Shown piece after piece: positions 42,644 through 51,096 of a stretch of DNA of 64,000 nucleotides. Made by a program: the position numbers and the translations under genes. How positions within the stretch are numbered: the stretch's first letter is position 1; every line of letters begins with the position of its first letter. This stretch comes from Methylobacterium nonmethylotrophicum (GTDB taxonomy: Bacteria; Pseudomonadota; Alphaproteobacteria; Rhizobiales; Beijerinckiaceae), in NCBI RefSeq assembly GCF_004745635.1, contig NZ_SRLB01000014.1, positions 62,001 through 126,000 on the forward strand. Reading direction: 5' to 3'. The notes under the pieces were generated by a model. It did no database searches. It was not told where the DNA came from and saw only the letters and a list, made by a program, of their open reading frames with translations.

Positions 42644-43093
42644 CTATCCCCGCCCCACCACCGTGCGGATCGCGAAGCTCGACTGGATCCGCGCCACGCC
42701 CGGCAGGCGCGACAGCACCTCCTTGTGCAGGCGTTCGTAATCGCCCGCATCCGACACCTCGATCCGCATCAGGTAATCGGACAGGCCGGTCATCAGGTAG
42801 CAGTCGCGCACCTCGGGGCAGCGGCGCACCGCCGCCTCGAAGCGGTTGAGCGACTCCTCCGTCTGCCGCTCCAGGGTGATCTGGGTGAGCACCACGAGGT
42901 GGGCCTCGCGCTCGTCGGCCTCGATCAGGGCGGTGTAGCCGCGGATGGTGCCGTTCTGCTCGAGCAGCCGCAGCCGGCGCAGGCAGGCGGAGGGCGACAG
43001 GCCGACCTTGGCGGCGAGATCCGCGTTGCTGATCCGCCCGTCGTCGCGCAGGACGCGCAGGATGCGCGCGTCGATCTCGTCCCGTACCGGCAC
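42644..43093 (-). CDS. Lrp/AsnC-family transcriptional regulator
   Basis: A 149-residue regulator: DEIDARILRVLRDDGRISNADLAAKVGLSPSACLRRLRLLEQNG is the N-terminal helix-turn-helix (landmarks LRDDGRI and LSPSACLRRL), and the C-terminal RAM domain has HLVVLTQITLERQTEE, VRDCYLMTGLSDYLMRI and IQSSFAIRTVV. The start is GTG 43093 with AGGAGA 8 bases upstream; the frame is open to 43231 but that reaches into the divergent promoter. It faces dadA, so it should control D-amino-acid oxidation in response to an amino acid, as BkdR/PutR/DadR-like regulators do. Confidence 0.92.
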   Translation of the reverse strand: MPVRDEIDARILRVLRDDGRISNADLAAKVGLSPSACLRRLRLLEQNGTIRGYTALIEADEREAHLVVLTQITLERQTEESLNRFEAAVRRCPEVRDCYLMTGLSDYLMRIEVSDAGDYERLHKEVLSRLPGVARIQSSFAIRTVVGRG

Positions 43094-43263
43094 CGCGCAA
43101 TCTCCTGTCGTTTGGCCGCAGAACCGTGCGTGTCGTAGCACAGAGTCGCAGCCTGTGCGGCGGTTCGGCGGGACATTCGGCGATCCTTGCGCGACACTGT
43201 GGCCCTCGACCGACGCGCCGGGTCGGGTCACGACGGGCAGGGCGCGACAGGGATTTTCCGACG

Positions 43264-44529
43264 ATGCGCGTTCTGATCCTCGGCGGCGGCGTGGTCGGCG
43301 TCACCTCGGCCTACTACCTCGCCAAGGCCGGCCACGCGGTCACCGTGCTCGACCGGCAGCCGGGCGCGGGCCTCGAGACCAGCTTCGCCAATGCGGGCCA
43401 GGTCTCGCCGGGCTACTCGGCGCCCTGGGCGGCTCCCGGCATCCCCGTCAAGGCGATGAAGTGGCTGATGATGCGCCACCGGCCGCTGGTGCTGTGGCCG
43501 AGCCTGGAGCCCAAGCTCTACGGCTGGCTCGCCCGCATGCTGGCGAACTGCACCGAGGACGCCTATCGCCGCAACAAGGGCCGGATGGTGCGGCTCGCCG
43601 AGTACAGCCGCGACGTGCTGCGCGACCTGCGCACCGAGACCGGCATCGCCTACGATCACCGCGAGAAGGGCACGCTCCAGCTCTTCCGCACCCAGAAGCA
43701 GCTCGACCATGTCGGCGACGACACCGGTGTGCTCGACGAGTACGGCGTGCCCTACGAGGTCCTCGACCCGGCGGGCTGCATCGCGGCCGAGCCGGCTTTG
43801 GCCCGCGTCGCCGGCACCTTCGTGGGCGGCCTGCGCCTGCCGGGCGACGAGACCGGCGACGCGCATCTCTTCACGAAAGCCCTCGCGGCGATCTGCGAGC
43901 GGATGGGCGTGACGATCCGCTACGGCGCCACCATCACGTCCTTGCGCCAGGAAGGCGGCCGGATCGCCGGCGTGGGCCTCGCCGGCGGCGAGGTGCTGAC
44001 GGCCGATGCTTACGTCGCCGCCATGGGCAGCTACACCCCGGCGATGGTGAAGCCGCTGGGCATCGACCTGCCGGTCTATCCGGTGAAGGGCTACTCCCTG
44101 ACCCTGCCGATCACGAACGCCGAAGCCGCCCCGGTCTCGACCGTGATGGACGAGACCTTCAAGGTCGCGATCACGCGGCTGGGCGACCGCATCCGGGTCG
44201 GCGGCACGGCGGAGCTCGCCGGCTTCAGCCAGGCGTTGCGCGGGCCCCGCCGGGCGACCCTGGAGCGCTCGGTCCTCGACCTCTTCCCCGAGGGCGGCGA
44301 CGTCGCCAAGGCGAAGTTCTGGACTGGCCTGCGCCCGATGACCCCGGACGGCACCCCGATCGTCGGTGCGACCGCCTATCCCAACCTCTACACCAATACC
44401 GGCCACGGCACGCTCGGCTGGACCATGGCCTGCGGCTCGGGCCGGCTCCTCGCCGACCTGATCGGCGGCCGGACGCCGGAGATCGCCCACCAGGATCTGG
44501 CCGAGGCGCGCTACGCCCGGGCGGCGTGA
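43264..44529 (+). CDS. dadA: D-amino acid dehydrogenase (small subunit)
   Basis: A 421-residue FAD enzyme that oxidises D-alanine and other D-amino acids, passing electrons to the respiratory chain. The dinucleotide-binding motif is LILGGGVVGVTSAYYLAKAG (GxGxxG 7-12), followed by SFANAGQVSPGYSAPWAAPG and WLARMLANCTEDAYRRNKGRM, both DadA hallmarks; the C-terminal FAD contact is GHGTLGWTMACGSGRLLADL. It is the usual length. Its upstream region also carries the Lrp-type gene in the opposite direction. No alanine racemase follows, unlike in enteric bacteria. Confidence 0.95.
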   Translation: MRVLILGGGVVGVTSAYYLAKAGHAVTVLDRQPGAGLETSFANAGQVSPGYSAPWAAPGIPVKAMKWLMMRHRPLVLWPSLEPKLYGWLARMLANCTEDAYRRNKGRMVRLAEYSRDVLRDLRTETGIAYDHREKGTLQLFRTQKQLDHVGDDTGVLDEYGVPYEVLDPAGCIAAEPALARVAGTFVGGLRLPGDETGDAHLFTKALAAICERMGVTIRYGATITSLRQEGGRIAGVGLAGGEVLTADAYVAAMGSYTPAMVKPLGIDLPVYPVKGYSLTLPITNAEAAPVSTVMDETFKVAITRLGDRIRVGGTAELAGFSQALRGPRRATLERSVLDLFPEGGDVAKAKFWTGLRPMTPDGTPIVGATAYPNLYTNTGHGTLGWTMACGSGRLLADLIGGRTPEIAHQDLAEARYARAA

Positions 44530-44565
44530 GACGGCCTTCTCACTGCCAAGCCTTCACCCTCAGCG

Positions 44566-44929
44566 ACATCCCGGGGCCGCGAGAGCGGAGCCCGGGCTGC
44601 CGAAGGCATGCCCGGAAGCGCTGACGCGACTCTGCCTCTTGCGCGTCGCGTCACCCGAAGCCGCTCTCTCCCACCCTCGACCTCATCCTGAGGTGACCGG
44701 CGATCGAAGATCGCGCCGCATGCGGCAGCCTCGAAGGAGGGCTCCAGAAGCCTCCGCGATCCCTGGAGCCCTCCTTCGAGGTCAGTCCATCGGAGATGGG
44801 CTGACGCCTCAGGATGAGGTTGAGAGCTGGATGATCGTAGAAGCGACCTGATGGCCTCCTGCACTTATCCGAGTCGCCGGTTCTTCTGAATCGCGGGCTC
44901 TTGCCCTCGGCCCGCCCCGGGATGATCCG
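44566..44929. repeat. Split family B element (copy B3) surrounding an A element
   Basis: The left B half is at 44566-44600 (CAGCGACATCCCGGGGCCGC, GGAGCCCGGGCTGCC) and the right B half at 44889-44929 (GAATCGCGGGCTCTTGCC, GCCCGCCCCGGGATGA). Copy A4 lies between. The 480-base gap 44530-45009 holds nothing else. Confidence 0.6.
44681..44819. repeat. Dispersed repeat element, family A (copy A4)
   Basis: About 139 bp with ends CCTCATCCTGAGGTG and GCCTCAGGATGAGG, core CCTGGAGCCCTCCTTCGAGG and inner palindrome GGCGATCGAAGATCGCGCC, which is shared in inverted form with A2. Confidence 0.85.
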
Positions 44930-45009
44930 GTGGAGCGGAAGCGTGAGTTCCCGCTCCGAGACAAGGCCCGTCTCCGCCCTACATCCCCGCCCCGAGCGGG
45001 AGACGGCGC

Positions 45010-45741
45010 ATGACCTGGGTCGCGGGGGTGGACGGGTGCCCGGGCGGCTGGGTCGCGGTCCTCGCGCCGCGCGACGGCGGCAGCGACGACATCCGCGCCC
45101 GGGTGCTCCCGAGCCTCGCGGCGATCTGCGACGCCCCGGAAGCCCCCGTCGTGGTGGCGGTCGACATCCCGATCGGCCTGCCGCACCGGGTCGGGCCCGG
45201 CGGCCGGACCGCCGAGGTGCTGGTGCGGGCGCTGCTGGGTCCGCGGCGTGCCTCGGTCTTCCCGACCTCCGCCCGCAGCGTCGTCTACGCGCCCGACTAC
45301 ACCGCCGCGATCGCCCTGTCGCGCCGGCCCGAGACCCAGCCCTTCGCCCCCTCCCCGCCCGCCAACGCGATCTTTCCCCGCATCCGCGAGGCGGACGGTC
45401 TCCTGCGCGCCCGGCCCGAGCTGCAGGCGCGGGTCTACGAGGTGCATCCGGAGCTCGCCTTCCTGTGCCTCAACGGCGGCACGGCCCTGCCCGAGCCGAA
45501 GCGCAAGCCCGCCGGCGCGGCCCTGCGGCGCGCGCTCGTCGCCAAAGCCGGCCTGCCGGCCGACCTCGCGGCCCCGCGCGGCGCCAAGCCGGACGACCTC
45601 CTCGATGCGCTGGCGGCCCTCGCCGTCGCGCGGGCCATCGCCAACGGGCGCGGGGTGCCGTATCCGGATCCGCCGGAGCGCGACGCCCACGGCCTGCCGG
45701 CCGCGATCTGGACGCTCCCCGCCAGCGAGGCTCCCGCATGA
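45010..45741 (+). CDS. DUF429 protein, predicted RNase H-like
   Basis: A 243-residue protein of the DUF429 family, predicted to have an RNase H-like fold. The opening VAGVDGCPGGWVAVLAP holds the first acidic residue, VVVAVDIPIGLPHR the second and EVHPELAFLCLNGG the third; PDDLLDALAALAVAR is the last conserved acidic helix. Actual activity is not established in the literature that I know. It overlaps the NUDIX gene by four bases (ATGA), so the two are coupled. Confidence 0.88.
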   Translation: MTWVAGVDGCPGGWVAVLAPRDGGSDDIRARVLPSLAAICDAPEAPVVVAVDIPIGLPHRVGPGGRTAEVLVRALLGPRRASVFPTSARSVVYAPDYTAAIALSRRPETQPFAPSPPANAIFPRIREADGLLRARPELQARVYEVHPELAFLCLNGGTALPEPKRKPAGAALRRALVAKAGLPADLAAPRGAKPDDLLDALAALAVARAIANGRGVPYPDPPERDAHGLPAAIWTLPASEAPA

Positions 45742-46262
45742 CCGAACGACCGACTGATCTTGCGACCCGCGACATCGCCCGCGCCCTGGTGCTCGACCCG
45801 GCGGGACGCCTCCTCCTGATCGCCTACGAGGCCTCGCGCGACGTCGATCCCGCCCGGCCCGGCGAGCGGACGTTCTGGTTCATGCCCGGCGGCGGGATCG
45901 AGCCCGGGGAGACACCCGAAGAGGCCTGCCGGCGCGAGCTGGAGGAGGAGATCGGCGTCAGGGATGCGCCGCTCGGGCCCCAGGTCGCCCGCTGCGACGG
46001 CCCGTTCACGCTGTTCAACAAGCCGCGCTTCGCCCGCGAGCGCTACTTCGTGGTCCGGCTGCCGGATGATAACGTCGATACCAGCCGGCTCGCCGAGACG
46101 GAGGACAACCCGGTCTACGGCACCCGCTGGTGGCCCCTCGACGAACTCGCCGCCACGAACGAGCGGGTCGAGCCGCGGGGGCTCGCCGAGCTGGCGAAGC
46201 GCCTCGTCGCCGGCGAGACGCCGGAGGGGGTGACGTTGTCCTGGGGCCCGGGCGCAGCGTAA
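45738..46262 (+). CDS. NUDIX hydrolase
   Basis: A 174-residue hydrolase of nucleoside-diphosphate-linked compounds. The Nudix box is complete: GGIEPGETPEEACRRELEEE then IGV, matching Gx5Ex7REUxEExGU, and it is preceded by the usual FWFMPGGG. The substrate cannot be told; the N-terminal IARALVLDPAGRLLLIAYEA resembles 8-oxo-dGTP/ADP-ribose types. It is coupled to the DUF429 gene and lies 36 bases before the carbonic anhydrase, possibly one transcript. Confidence 0.92.
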   Translation: MTERPTDLATRDIARALVLDPAGRLLLIAYEASRDVDPARPGERTFWFMPGGGIEPGETPEEACRRELEEEIGVRDAPLGPQVARCDGPFTLFNKPRFARERYFVVRLPDDNVDTSRLAETEDNPVYGTRWWPLDELAATNERVEPRGLAELAKRLVAGETPEGVTLSWGPGAA

Positions 46263-46298
46263 GCCTGCGGCGGAACATTCCCGAAGGAACGCGCGACC

Positions 46299-46997
46299 AT
46301 GACCGACACCCCGTCATTTCCCCAGGCGCTGACGGAGGGCTACCGCGCCTTCCTGGACGACCGGTTCGTGCGCGAGCAGGACCGCTACGCCAGCCTCGCC
46401 GAGGGGCAGAGCCCCGAGATCCTGATCATCAGCTGCTGCGACAGCCGGGTCTCGCCGGAGGTGATCTTCGACGCGCGGCCGGGCGAACTGTTCGTGGTGC
46501 GCAACGTCGCCAACCTGGTGCCGCCCTTCGAGACCGGCGGCGAGTATCACGGCACCTCGGCGGCGCTCGAATTCGCCGTGCAGGCGCTCAAGGTGAAGCA
46601 CATCGTGGTGCTGGGCCACGCCCGCTGCGGCGGCGTGCGCGCCTACGCGGACGACGCGGCGCCGCTCTCGCCCGGCGACTTCATCGGCCGCTGGGTCTCG
46701 CTGATCCGCCCGGCCGCAGAGGCGCTCGGCGACGAGCCGCGCGGGCCCGACTACCTCGAGCAGCTCGAATACGCGACCGTCACGAACAGCCTGAGGAACC
46801 TGATGACGTTCCCCTGCGTGCGCATCCTGGTGGAGCGCGGCAGGCTGCAGCTCCACGGCGCGCATTTCGGCATCGCCACCGGGCAATTGCGGATCCGCGA
46901 CCCCGACACCGGCGAGTTCCGCCTCGCCGAGCCCGACCGGGCGGCCGGCGCGACCCGGCTGATCCGCTGCCAGGACGGAGCCGGCAGCGGCGGCTGA
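46299..46997 (+). CDS. Beta-class carbonic anhydrase
   Basis: A 232-residue zinc enzyme interconverting CO2 and bicarbonate. Zinc ligands C46 (in ISCCDSR), H107 and C110 (in LGHARCGG) are all present, as is the catalytic D48-R50 dyad. RNVANLVPPFETGGEYHGTS and the length fit the bacterial beta-CA plant-like clade (CynT/Can). In a methylotroph it could supply bicarbonate for carboxylation. AAGGAA precedes the ATG. Confidence 0.95.
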   Translation: MTDTPSFPQALTEGYRAFLDDRFVREQDRYASLAEGQSPEILIISCCDSRVSPEVIFDARPGELFVVRNVANLVPPFETGGEYHGTSAALEFAVQALKVKHIVVLGHARCGGVRAYADDAAPLSPGDFIGRWVSLIRPAAEALGDEPRGPDYLEQLEYATVTNSLRNLMTFPCVRILVERGRLQLHGAHFGIATGQLRIRDPDTGEFRLAEPDRAAGATRLIRCQDGAGSGG

Positions 46998-47245
46998 AAG
47001 GGGGCGAGGCGCGGGCCGCCTCCCCGGCGGTCGCCATCGGATCAGGGGCACGGCGCGGCAGGCCGGCCGTGCCGACCCCGTGTCCCGAGATCGTCCGGTG
47101 CCGGCGCCGGATCGCCGGCCGCGCCGGCGATCGGGGTTCGCCACGGCCGGCCAGCGGTTCCGGCCATCGAGAGTCCGCAATCCGACATCGCGACGATTCG
47201 GCTGCCCTTAAGACAATTGTCCTTGCGTTCCTGGTCTTGCCAAGT

Positions 47246-47262
47246 ATGCTGCGACGCAGCAT
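47246..47262. promoter_or_regulatory. Palindrome upstream of the AT-rich repeat gene
   Basis: ATGCTGCG-A-CGCAGCAT is a perfect 17-base inverted repeat 27 bases before the ATG and 13 bases before the AGGAGG ribosome site; an operator candidate. Confidence 0.35.
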
Positions 47263-47289
47263 CGCCGTTAGGGCCAGGAGGTCGGGGCA

Positions 47290-47694
47290 ATGTTGGTGTC
47301 TCACATCCAGAAACAATTCAAGAAGAGGCGTAATCTGTCCGGAAGCGAAGAATTTACGATCAGCAAAGAAATGCTCTATGATCTGATAAAATGCGCACTT
47401 AAGAATGTAGAATTTGATGAAGACTGGTATCTTGAAAGGCACCAGGATATAAAACAGGCAATAGAAGCCGGTGAAATCAAGAACGCAAAAGAGCATTTCA
47501 TCAAATATGGGTATTTTGAAGGAAAATTACCCTATCGCATTCCCGTGGATGACAATTTTTATTTATCAGAAAATCAGGACGTGAGAGACGGTGTAGCGAA
47601 CGGCACGATCAAGAGCGCGGCCGAGCATTTCTATACGGCGGGCGCTCAAGAGGGGCGGCTTCCCTACAGGGGGTTTTCCTTGTTCGAGTTGTGA
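47290..47694 (+). CDS. AT-rich two-repeat protein of unknown function
   Basis: A 134-residue protein. AGGAGG sits 8 bases before the ATG. Its codon use (AAA, GAA, AAT, ATA) and low GC content, especially 47330-47600, stand out sharply. After a basic N-terminal stretch there are two copies of a 42-residue unit: FDEDWYLERHQDIKQAIEAG with AKEHFIKYGYFEGKLPYR, then VDDNFYLSENQDVRDGVANG with AAEHFYTAGAQEGRLPYR. Similar units occur singly or in arrays on glycosyltransferases and large surface proteins of this bacterial group. No enzyme domain is present. Likely a recent arrival. Confidence 0.8.
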   Translation: MLVSHIQKQFKKRRNLSGSEEFTISKEMLYDLIKCALKNVEFDEDWYLERHQDIKQAIEAGEIKNAKEHFIKYGYFEGKLPYRIPVDDNFYLSENQDVRDGVANGTIKSAAEHFYTAGAQEGRLPYRGFSLFEL

Positions 47695-48178
47695 TCGGCC
47701 CGTCGACCGGACCGCGTCCGGACGCGAGAAGTCGAGCGCAGATCCGCCGGCATCCGCCAATGCCTTCGACTGTCGGCGAGACATGGACCCGGCCGATTCT
47801 CCTGCGATCCGCCGCATCGCCGCACGGCCAGGGCCCGGGATGAGGATCGAGACTGTCCCCGCCATGCGCCCCCGCCATGCGCGCGCGTGAGCCGGCGCTC
47901 GACCGGGGACGCGGCGGCGGCCGACGCGGGTCTGCCGAGGGCGGGCCGGACCCGTCTCACGGTCCCGGCGGATGGTCCGGGCCTGCATGCCGATCGTGAC
48001 GGCCAGCCCTCCGGGCGACTCGGCTCACCCGCGGAGCGCCGGGCCCCCTCGTCGCCGATTATTCCGCTCCTGGCAGCAATGAACTGTCGAGAGCGGACAT
48101 TCTCCCGGTCGTCCGGTCGCGTCATCATTCCCCTGCGGTTCGGGACTGATCCCGGCCATGCGTCCAGGGAACGCGATC
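47695..48178. other. 484-base gap without recognisable features
   Basis: The reading frames here are Arg/Pro/Ala-rich in all directions and continue as shadows of the GST gene. I see no repeat family, RNA gene or clear terminator. Confidence 0.5.
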
Positions 48179-48796
48179 ATGAAGCTCTACCACCATCCCC
48201 TCTCCGGCCACGCGCACCGGGCCCGCCTGTTCCTCTCGCTCGTCGGCGTTCCGCACGAGGCCATCGAGGTCGACCTCAAGGCGGGCGCGCACAAGCGGCC
48301 CGACTTCCTGGCGCTGAACCCGTTCGGGCAGGTGCCGGTGCTCGACGACGACGGCACGATCGTGGCGGATTCGAACGCCATCCTGGTCTACGTCGCCCGC
48401 AAGCTCGGCCGGACCGACTGGCTGCCCGAGGATCCGCAGGGCGCGGCCGCGGTGCAGCGCTGGCTGTCGGTCGCGGCCGGTGAGCTGGCCTACGGCCCGG
48501 CCGCCGCGCGCCTCGTCACGGTGTTCGGCGCCAATTTCCGGCCCGAGGAGGTGATCGGCCGTGCCCATACGCTGCTGGGCCGCCTGGAGGCCCATCTCGA
48601 CGGCCGGGACTGGCTGGTCGGCGAGCGCCCCACCATCGCGGATGTCGCGCTCTACAGCTACCTGGCGCGCGCGCCCGAGGGCAATGTCGACCTGTCGGGC
48701 TACCGCCGCGTCACCGCGTATCTGCGCCGGATCGAGGCCCTGCCGGGCTTCGTCGCCTTCGCAAAGACGCCCGCCGGCCTCACGGCCGCCGCATGA
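48179..48796 (+). CDS. Glutathione S-transferase
   Basis: A 205-residue cytosolic GST. The thioredoxin-like N-terminal domain has MKLYHHPLSGHAHRARLFL (the glutathione-activating residue is expected in the SGHAHR region), the cis-proline FGQVPVLDDDG and the gamma-glutamyl-binding VADSNAILVYVARKLG. The C-terminal helical domain has WLVGERPTIADVALYSYLA with the N-capping box. ATG 48179 starts the fold directly. It precedes the redox fusion protein by 56 bases on the same strand and could be co-transcribed with it. Confidence 0.92.
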   Translation: MKLYHHPLSGHAHRARLFLSLVGVPHEAIEVDLKAGAHKRPDFLALNPFGQVPVLDDDGTIVADSNAILVYVARKLGRTDWLPEDPQGAAAVQRWLSVAAGELAYGPAAARLVTVFGANFRPEEVIGRAHTLLGRLEAHLDGRDWLVGERPTIADVALYSYLARAPEGNVDLSGYRRVTAYLRRIEALPGFVAFAKTPAGLTAAA

Positions 48797-48852
48797 CCGC
48801 GGGTCCGGGCGCGCCAGGCGGCGCGCCCGCCGGAACCGGACAGGAGAGCATC

Positions 48853-50922
48853 ATGAGCGACGGTCCGACGATGGCGAGGCGGCCGGCTTCGCAAACCTCG
48901 CCCTGGCACCCGGGCGAGAAGGCGATCCAGGAGAAGGTCGGCGTGGCCGACCGGATGGAGGAGGTGGGGCGCCGCGTGGTGCGGGATTACATGCCCGACC
49001 AGCACCGGGCGTTCTACGCCCAGATCCCCTTCGTCGTGGCCGGCAGCGTCGACGGCCGGGGCGACGCCTGGGCGACGCTCGTCGCCGGCGGTCGCGGGTT
49101 CATCACGTCGCCGAGCCCGACGACGCTCGACATCGCGGCGCGGCCCGACCCCAGCGACCCGGCGAGCGAAGGCTGGCGCGACGGGGACGCGCTCGGGCTC
49201 CTCGGGATCGAGCTGCACACCCGCCGCCGCAACCGGGTCAACGGCCTGATCGAGTCGTCTTCGGGCGGCGTCCTGCATGTCGCGGTCGATCAGAGCTTCG
49301 GCAACTGCCCGCAATACATCCAGCTGCGCGACCTCACGGTCGTCCGCGACCCGCACGCGCCCTTCGCGGTCGCCGTCGAGGCGAGCGCCGGGCTCGACGA
49401 CGAGGCACGCGCCACGATCGAGGCTGCCGACACCTTCTTCGTCGCCTCCTACGCCGAACGGGACGGCGGGCGTCAGGTCGACGTCTCGCATCGCGGCGGC
49501 AAGGCGGGCTTCGTGCGGGTCTCGGGTGACGGCACGCTCACGATCCCGGACTTCGCCGGCAACCTGTTCTTCGCGACGCTGGGCAACATCCTCCTGAACG
49601 GCAAGGCCGGCCTCGTCTTCGCCGATTTCGAGACCGGCGACCTCCTGCAGATGACCGGCGACGCCGAGGTCGTCCTGGCCTCGCCCGAGATCGCCGCCTT
49701 CCAGGGCGCCGAGCGGCTCTGGACGTTCCGGCCGCGCCGGGTCGTGCGGCGGCGCGGCGCGCTGCCGCTGCGCTGGTCCTTCCGGGAGGGGGGCTGGTCG
49801 CCCAACTCCCTGATGACCGGCGACTGGCGCGGGGCCGCCGACCGGCTCCGCGCCGCCGACCTCGCGACGCGCTGGCGACCGTTCACGGTCACGAAGATCG
49901 TGGACGAGAGCCGCCAGATCCGCTCCTTCCACCTGCTCCCGGCGGACGGGTCCGGGCTCGTCCCGCATCAGGCCGGGCAGCACCTGCCGATCCGCGTGAC
50001 GCTCCCGGGCGCGGACAAGCCCGTCATCCGCACCTACACGCTGTCGGTCGCGCCCTCGGACGCGGCCTACCGGATCAGCGTCAAGCGCGACGGCCTCGTC
50101 TCCCGCCACCTGCACGACGGGCTGCGGGTGGGCGACGTGATCGAGGCGCGGGCGCCCGCCGGCGGCTTCACCCTCGACGCGCGCGCGACGCGGCCCGCCG
50201 TGCTCCTCGCCGGAGGGGTCGGCATCACGCCGCTCCTCGCGATGCTGCGCCACGTCGTCTACGAGGGCCTGCGGACCCGCGGCATCCGGCCGACCACCCT
50301 GATCCAGGCCGCCCGCACCAGGGAAGACCTGGCCTTCGGGGAGGAGCTGGCCGGGCTCGCCGCCGCCGCGGGCGGCGCGGTCCAGATCGTGCGCGTGCTG
50401 AGCAACCCGGGCGATGCCGTGGCCGGCGTCGATTACGACGTCGCCGGCCGGATCGACACCGCGCTCCTCGCCCGCACCCTGCCCTTCGGCGACTACGACT
50501 TCTACCTCTGCGGACCGGCGTCGTTCACCCAGGCCCTCTACGACGGCCTGCGCGGCCTCAACGTCGCCGACGACCGCATCCACGCCGAGGCGTTCGGGCC
50601 CTCGTCGCTGGTGCGCAGCGGCGCGGCCGCCCCGACGCGGCCTCCCGCCGCGACCGAGCCGGTCCCGGTCGCCTTCCTGACCGCCTCCAAGGAGGCACGC
50701 TGGACGCCGGAATCCGGCACGCTCCTGGAGCTCGCCGAGGCAAGGGGCCTCAGCCCCGCGTTCAGCTGCCGGGCCGGCACCTGCGGCACCTGCCGGACCA
50801 GGCTCGTGGCCGGCACGGTCACCTACCGGAACGAGCCCTCGGCCGCGACGGCGGCGGACGAGGTCCTGATCTGCTCGGCGGTTCCCGCCGCGGGCAGCGG
50901 GCCGGTCCATCTGGCCCTGTGA
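48853..50922 (+). CDS. PNPOx-like / ferredoxin-NADP reductase / 2Fe-2S ferredoxin fusion
   Basis: A 689-residue three-part redox protein. Residues about 1-300 form a pyridoxamine-5-phosphate-oxidase-like flavin domain (MPDQHRAFYAQIPFVVAGSVDG, FVASYAERDGGRQVDVSHRG, FADFETGDLLQMTG). Residues about 340-590 are an FNR-type FAD/NAD(P) module (RTYTLSVAPSD, LLAGGVGITPLLAML, YDFYLCGP). The C terminus is a plant-type 2Fe-2S ferredoxin with C639, C644, C647 and C674. It resembles flavohaemoglobin-like or VanB-like reductases fused to a flavin-binding domain. ATG 48853 has AGGAGAG upstream; the frame is open to 48793, which overlaps the GST stop. Confidence 0.88.
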   Translation: MSDGPTMARRPASQTSPWHPGEKAIQEKVGVADRMEEVGRRVVRDYMPDQHRAFYAQIPFVVAGSVDGRGDAWATLVAGGRGFITSPSPTTLDIAARPDPSDPASEGWRDGDALGLLGIELHTRRRNRVNGLIESSSGGVLHVAVDQSFGNCPQYIQLRDLTVVRDPHAPFAVAVEASAGLDDEARATIEAADTFFVASYAERDGGRQVDVSHRGGKAGFVRVSGDGTLTIPDFAGNLFFATLGNILLNGKAGLVFADFETGDLLQMTGDAEVVLASPEIAAFQGAERLWTFRPRRVVRRRGALPLRWSFREGGWSPNSLMTGDWRGAADRLRAADLATRWRPFTVTKIVDESRQIRSFHLLPADGSGLVPHQAGQHLPIRVTLPGADKPVIRTYTLSVAPSDAAYRISVKRDGLVSRHLHDGLRVGDVIEARAPAGGFTLDARATRPAVLLAGGVGITPLLAMLRHVVYEGLRTRGIRPTTLIQAARTREDLAFGEELAGLAAAAGGAVQIVRVLSNPGDAVAGVDYDVAGRIDTALLARTLPFGDYDFYLCGPASFTQALYDGLRGLNVADDRIHAEAFGPSSLVRSGAAAPTRPPAATEPVPVAFLTASKEARWTPESGTLLELAEARGLSPAFSCRAGTCGTCRTRLVAGTVTYRNEPSAATAADEVLICSAVPAAGSGPVHLAL

Positions 50923-51096
50923 ACGGCGCGGCCCGCGGCAGGGCGGGCCTCCCGGCGGGATGAGCCAGGCGCCGGCCGACGCGATTCACCATCCCGGGAC
51001 GAACTCGCGGCGCGATCCCGCGAAGAGCTGTAATCGTCAACAGGACGGTGATCGTCGTGACGAGGGTCGGGCCGTCCGGGACGGAGGAGGCAGGCC

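Noticed and set aside
44530..45009. Possible small gene between dadA and DUF429
   Set aside because: The whole gap is taken up by nested A and B repeat elements, and frames through them are chance.
47887..48483. 198-residue frame before and across the GST start
   Set aside because: Its second half is the GST gene in another frame and the first half is Arg/Pro-rich.
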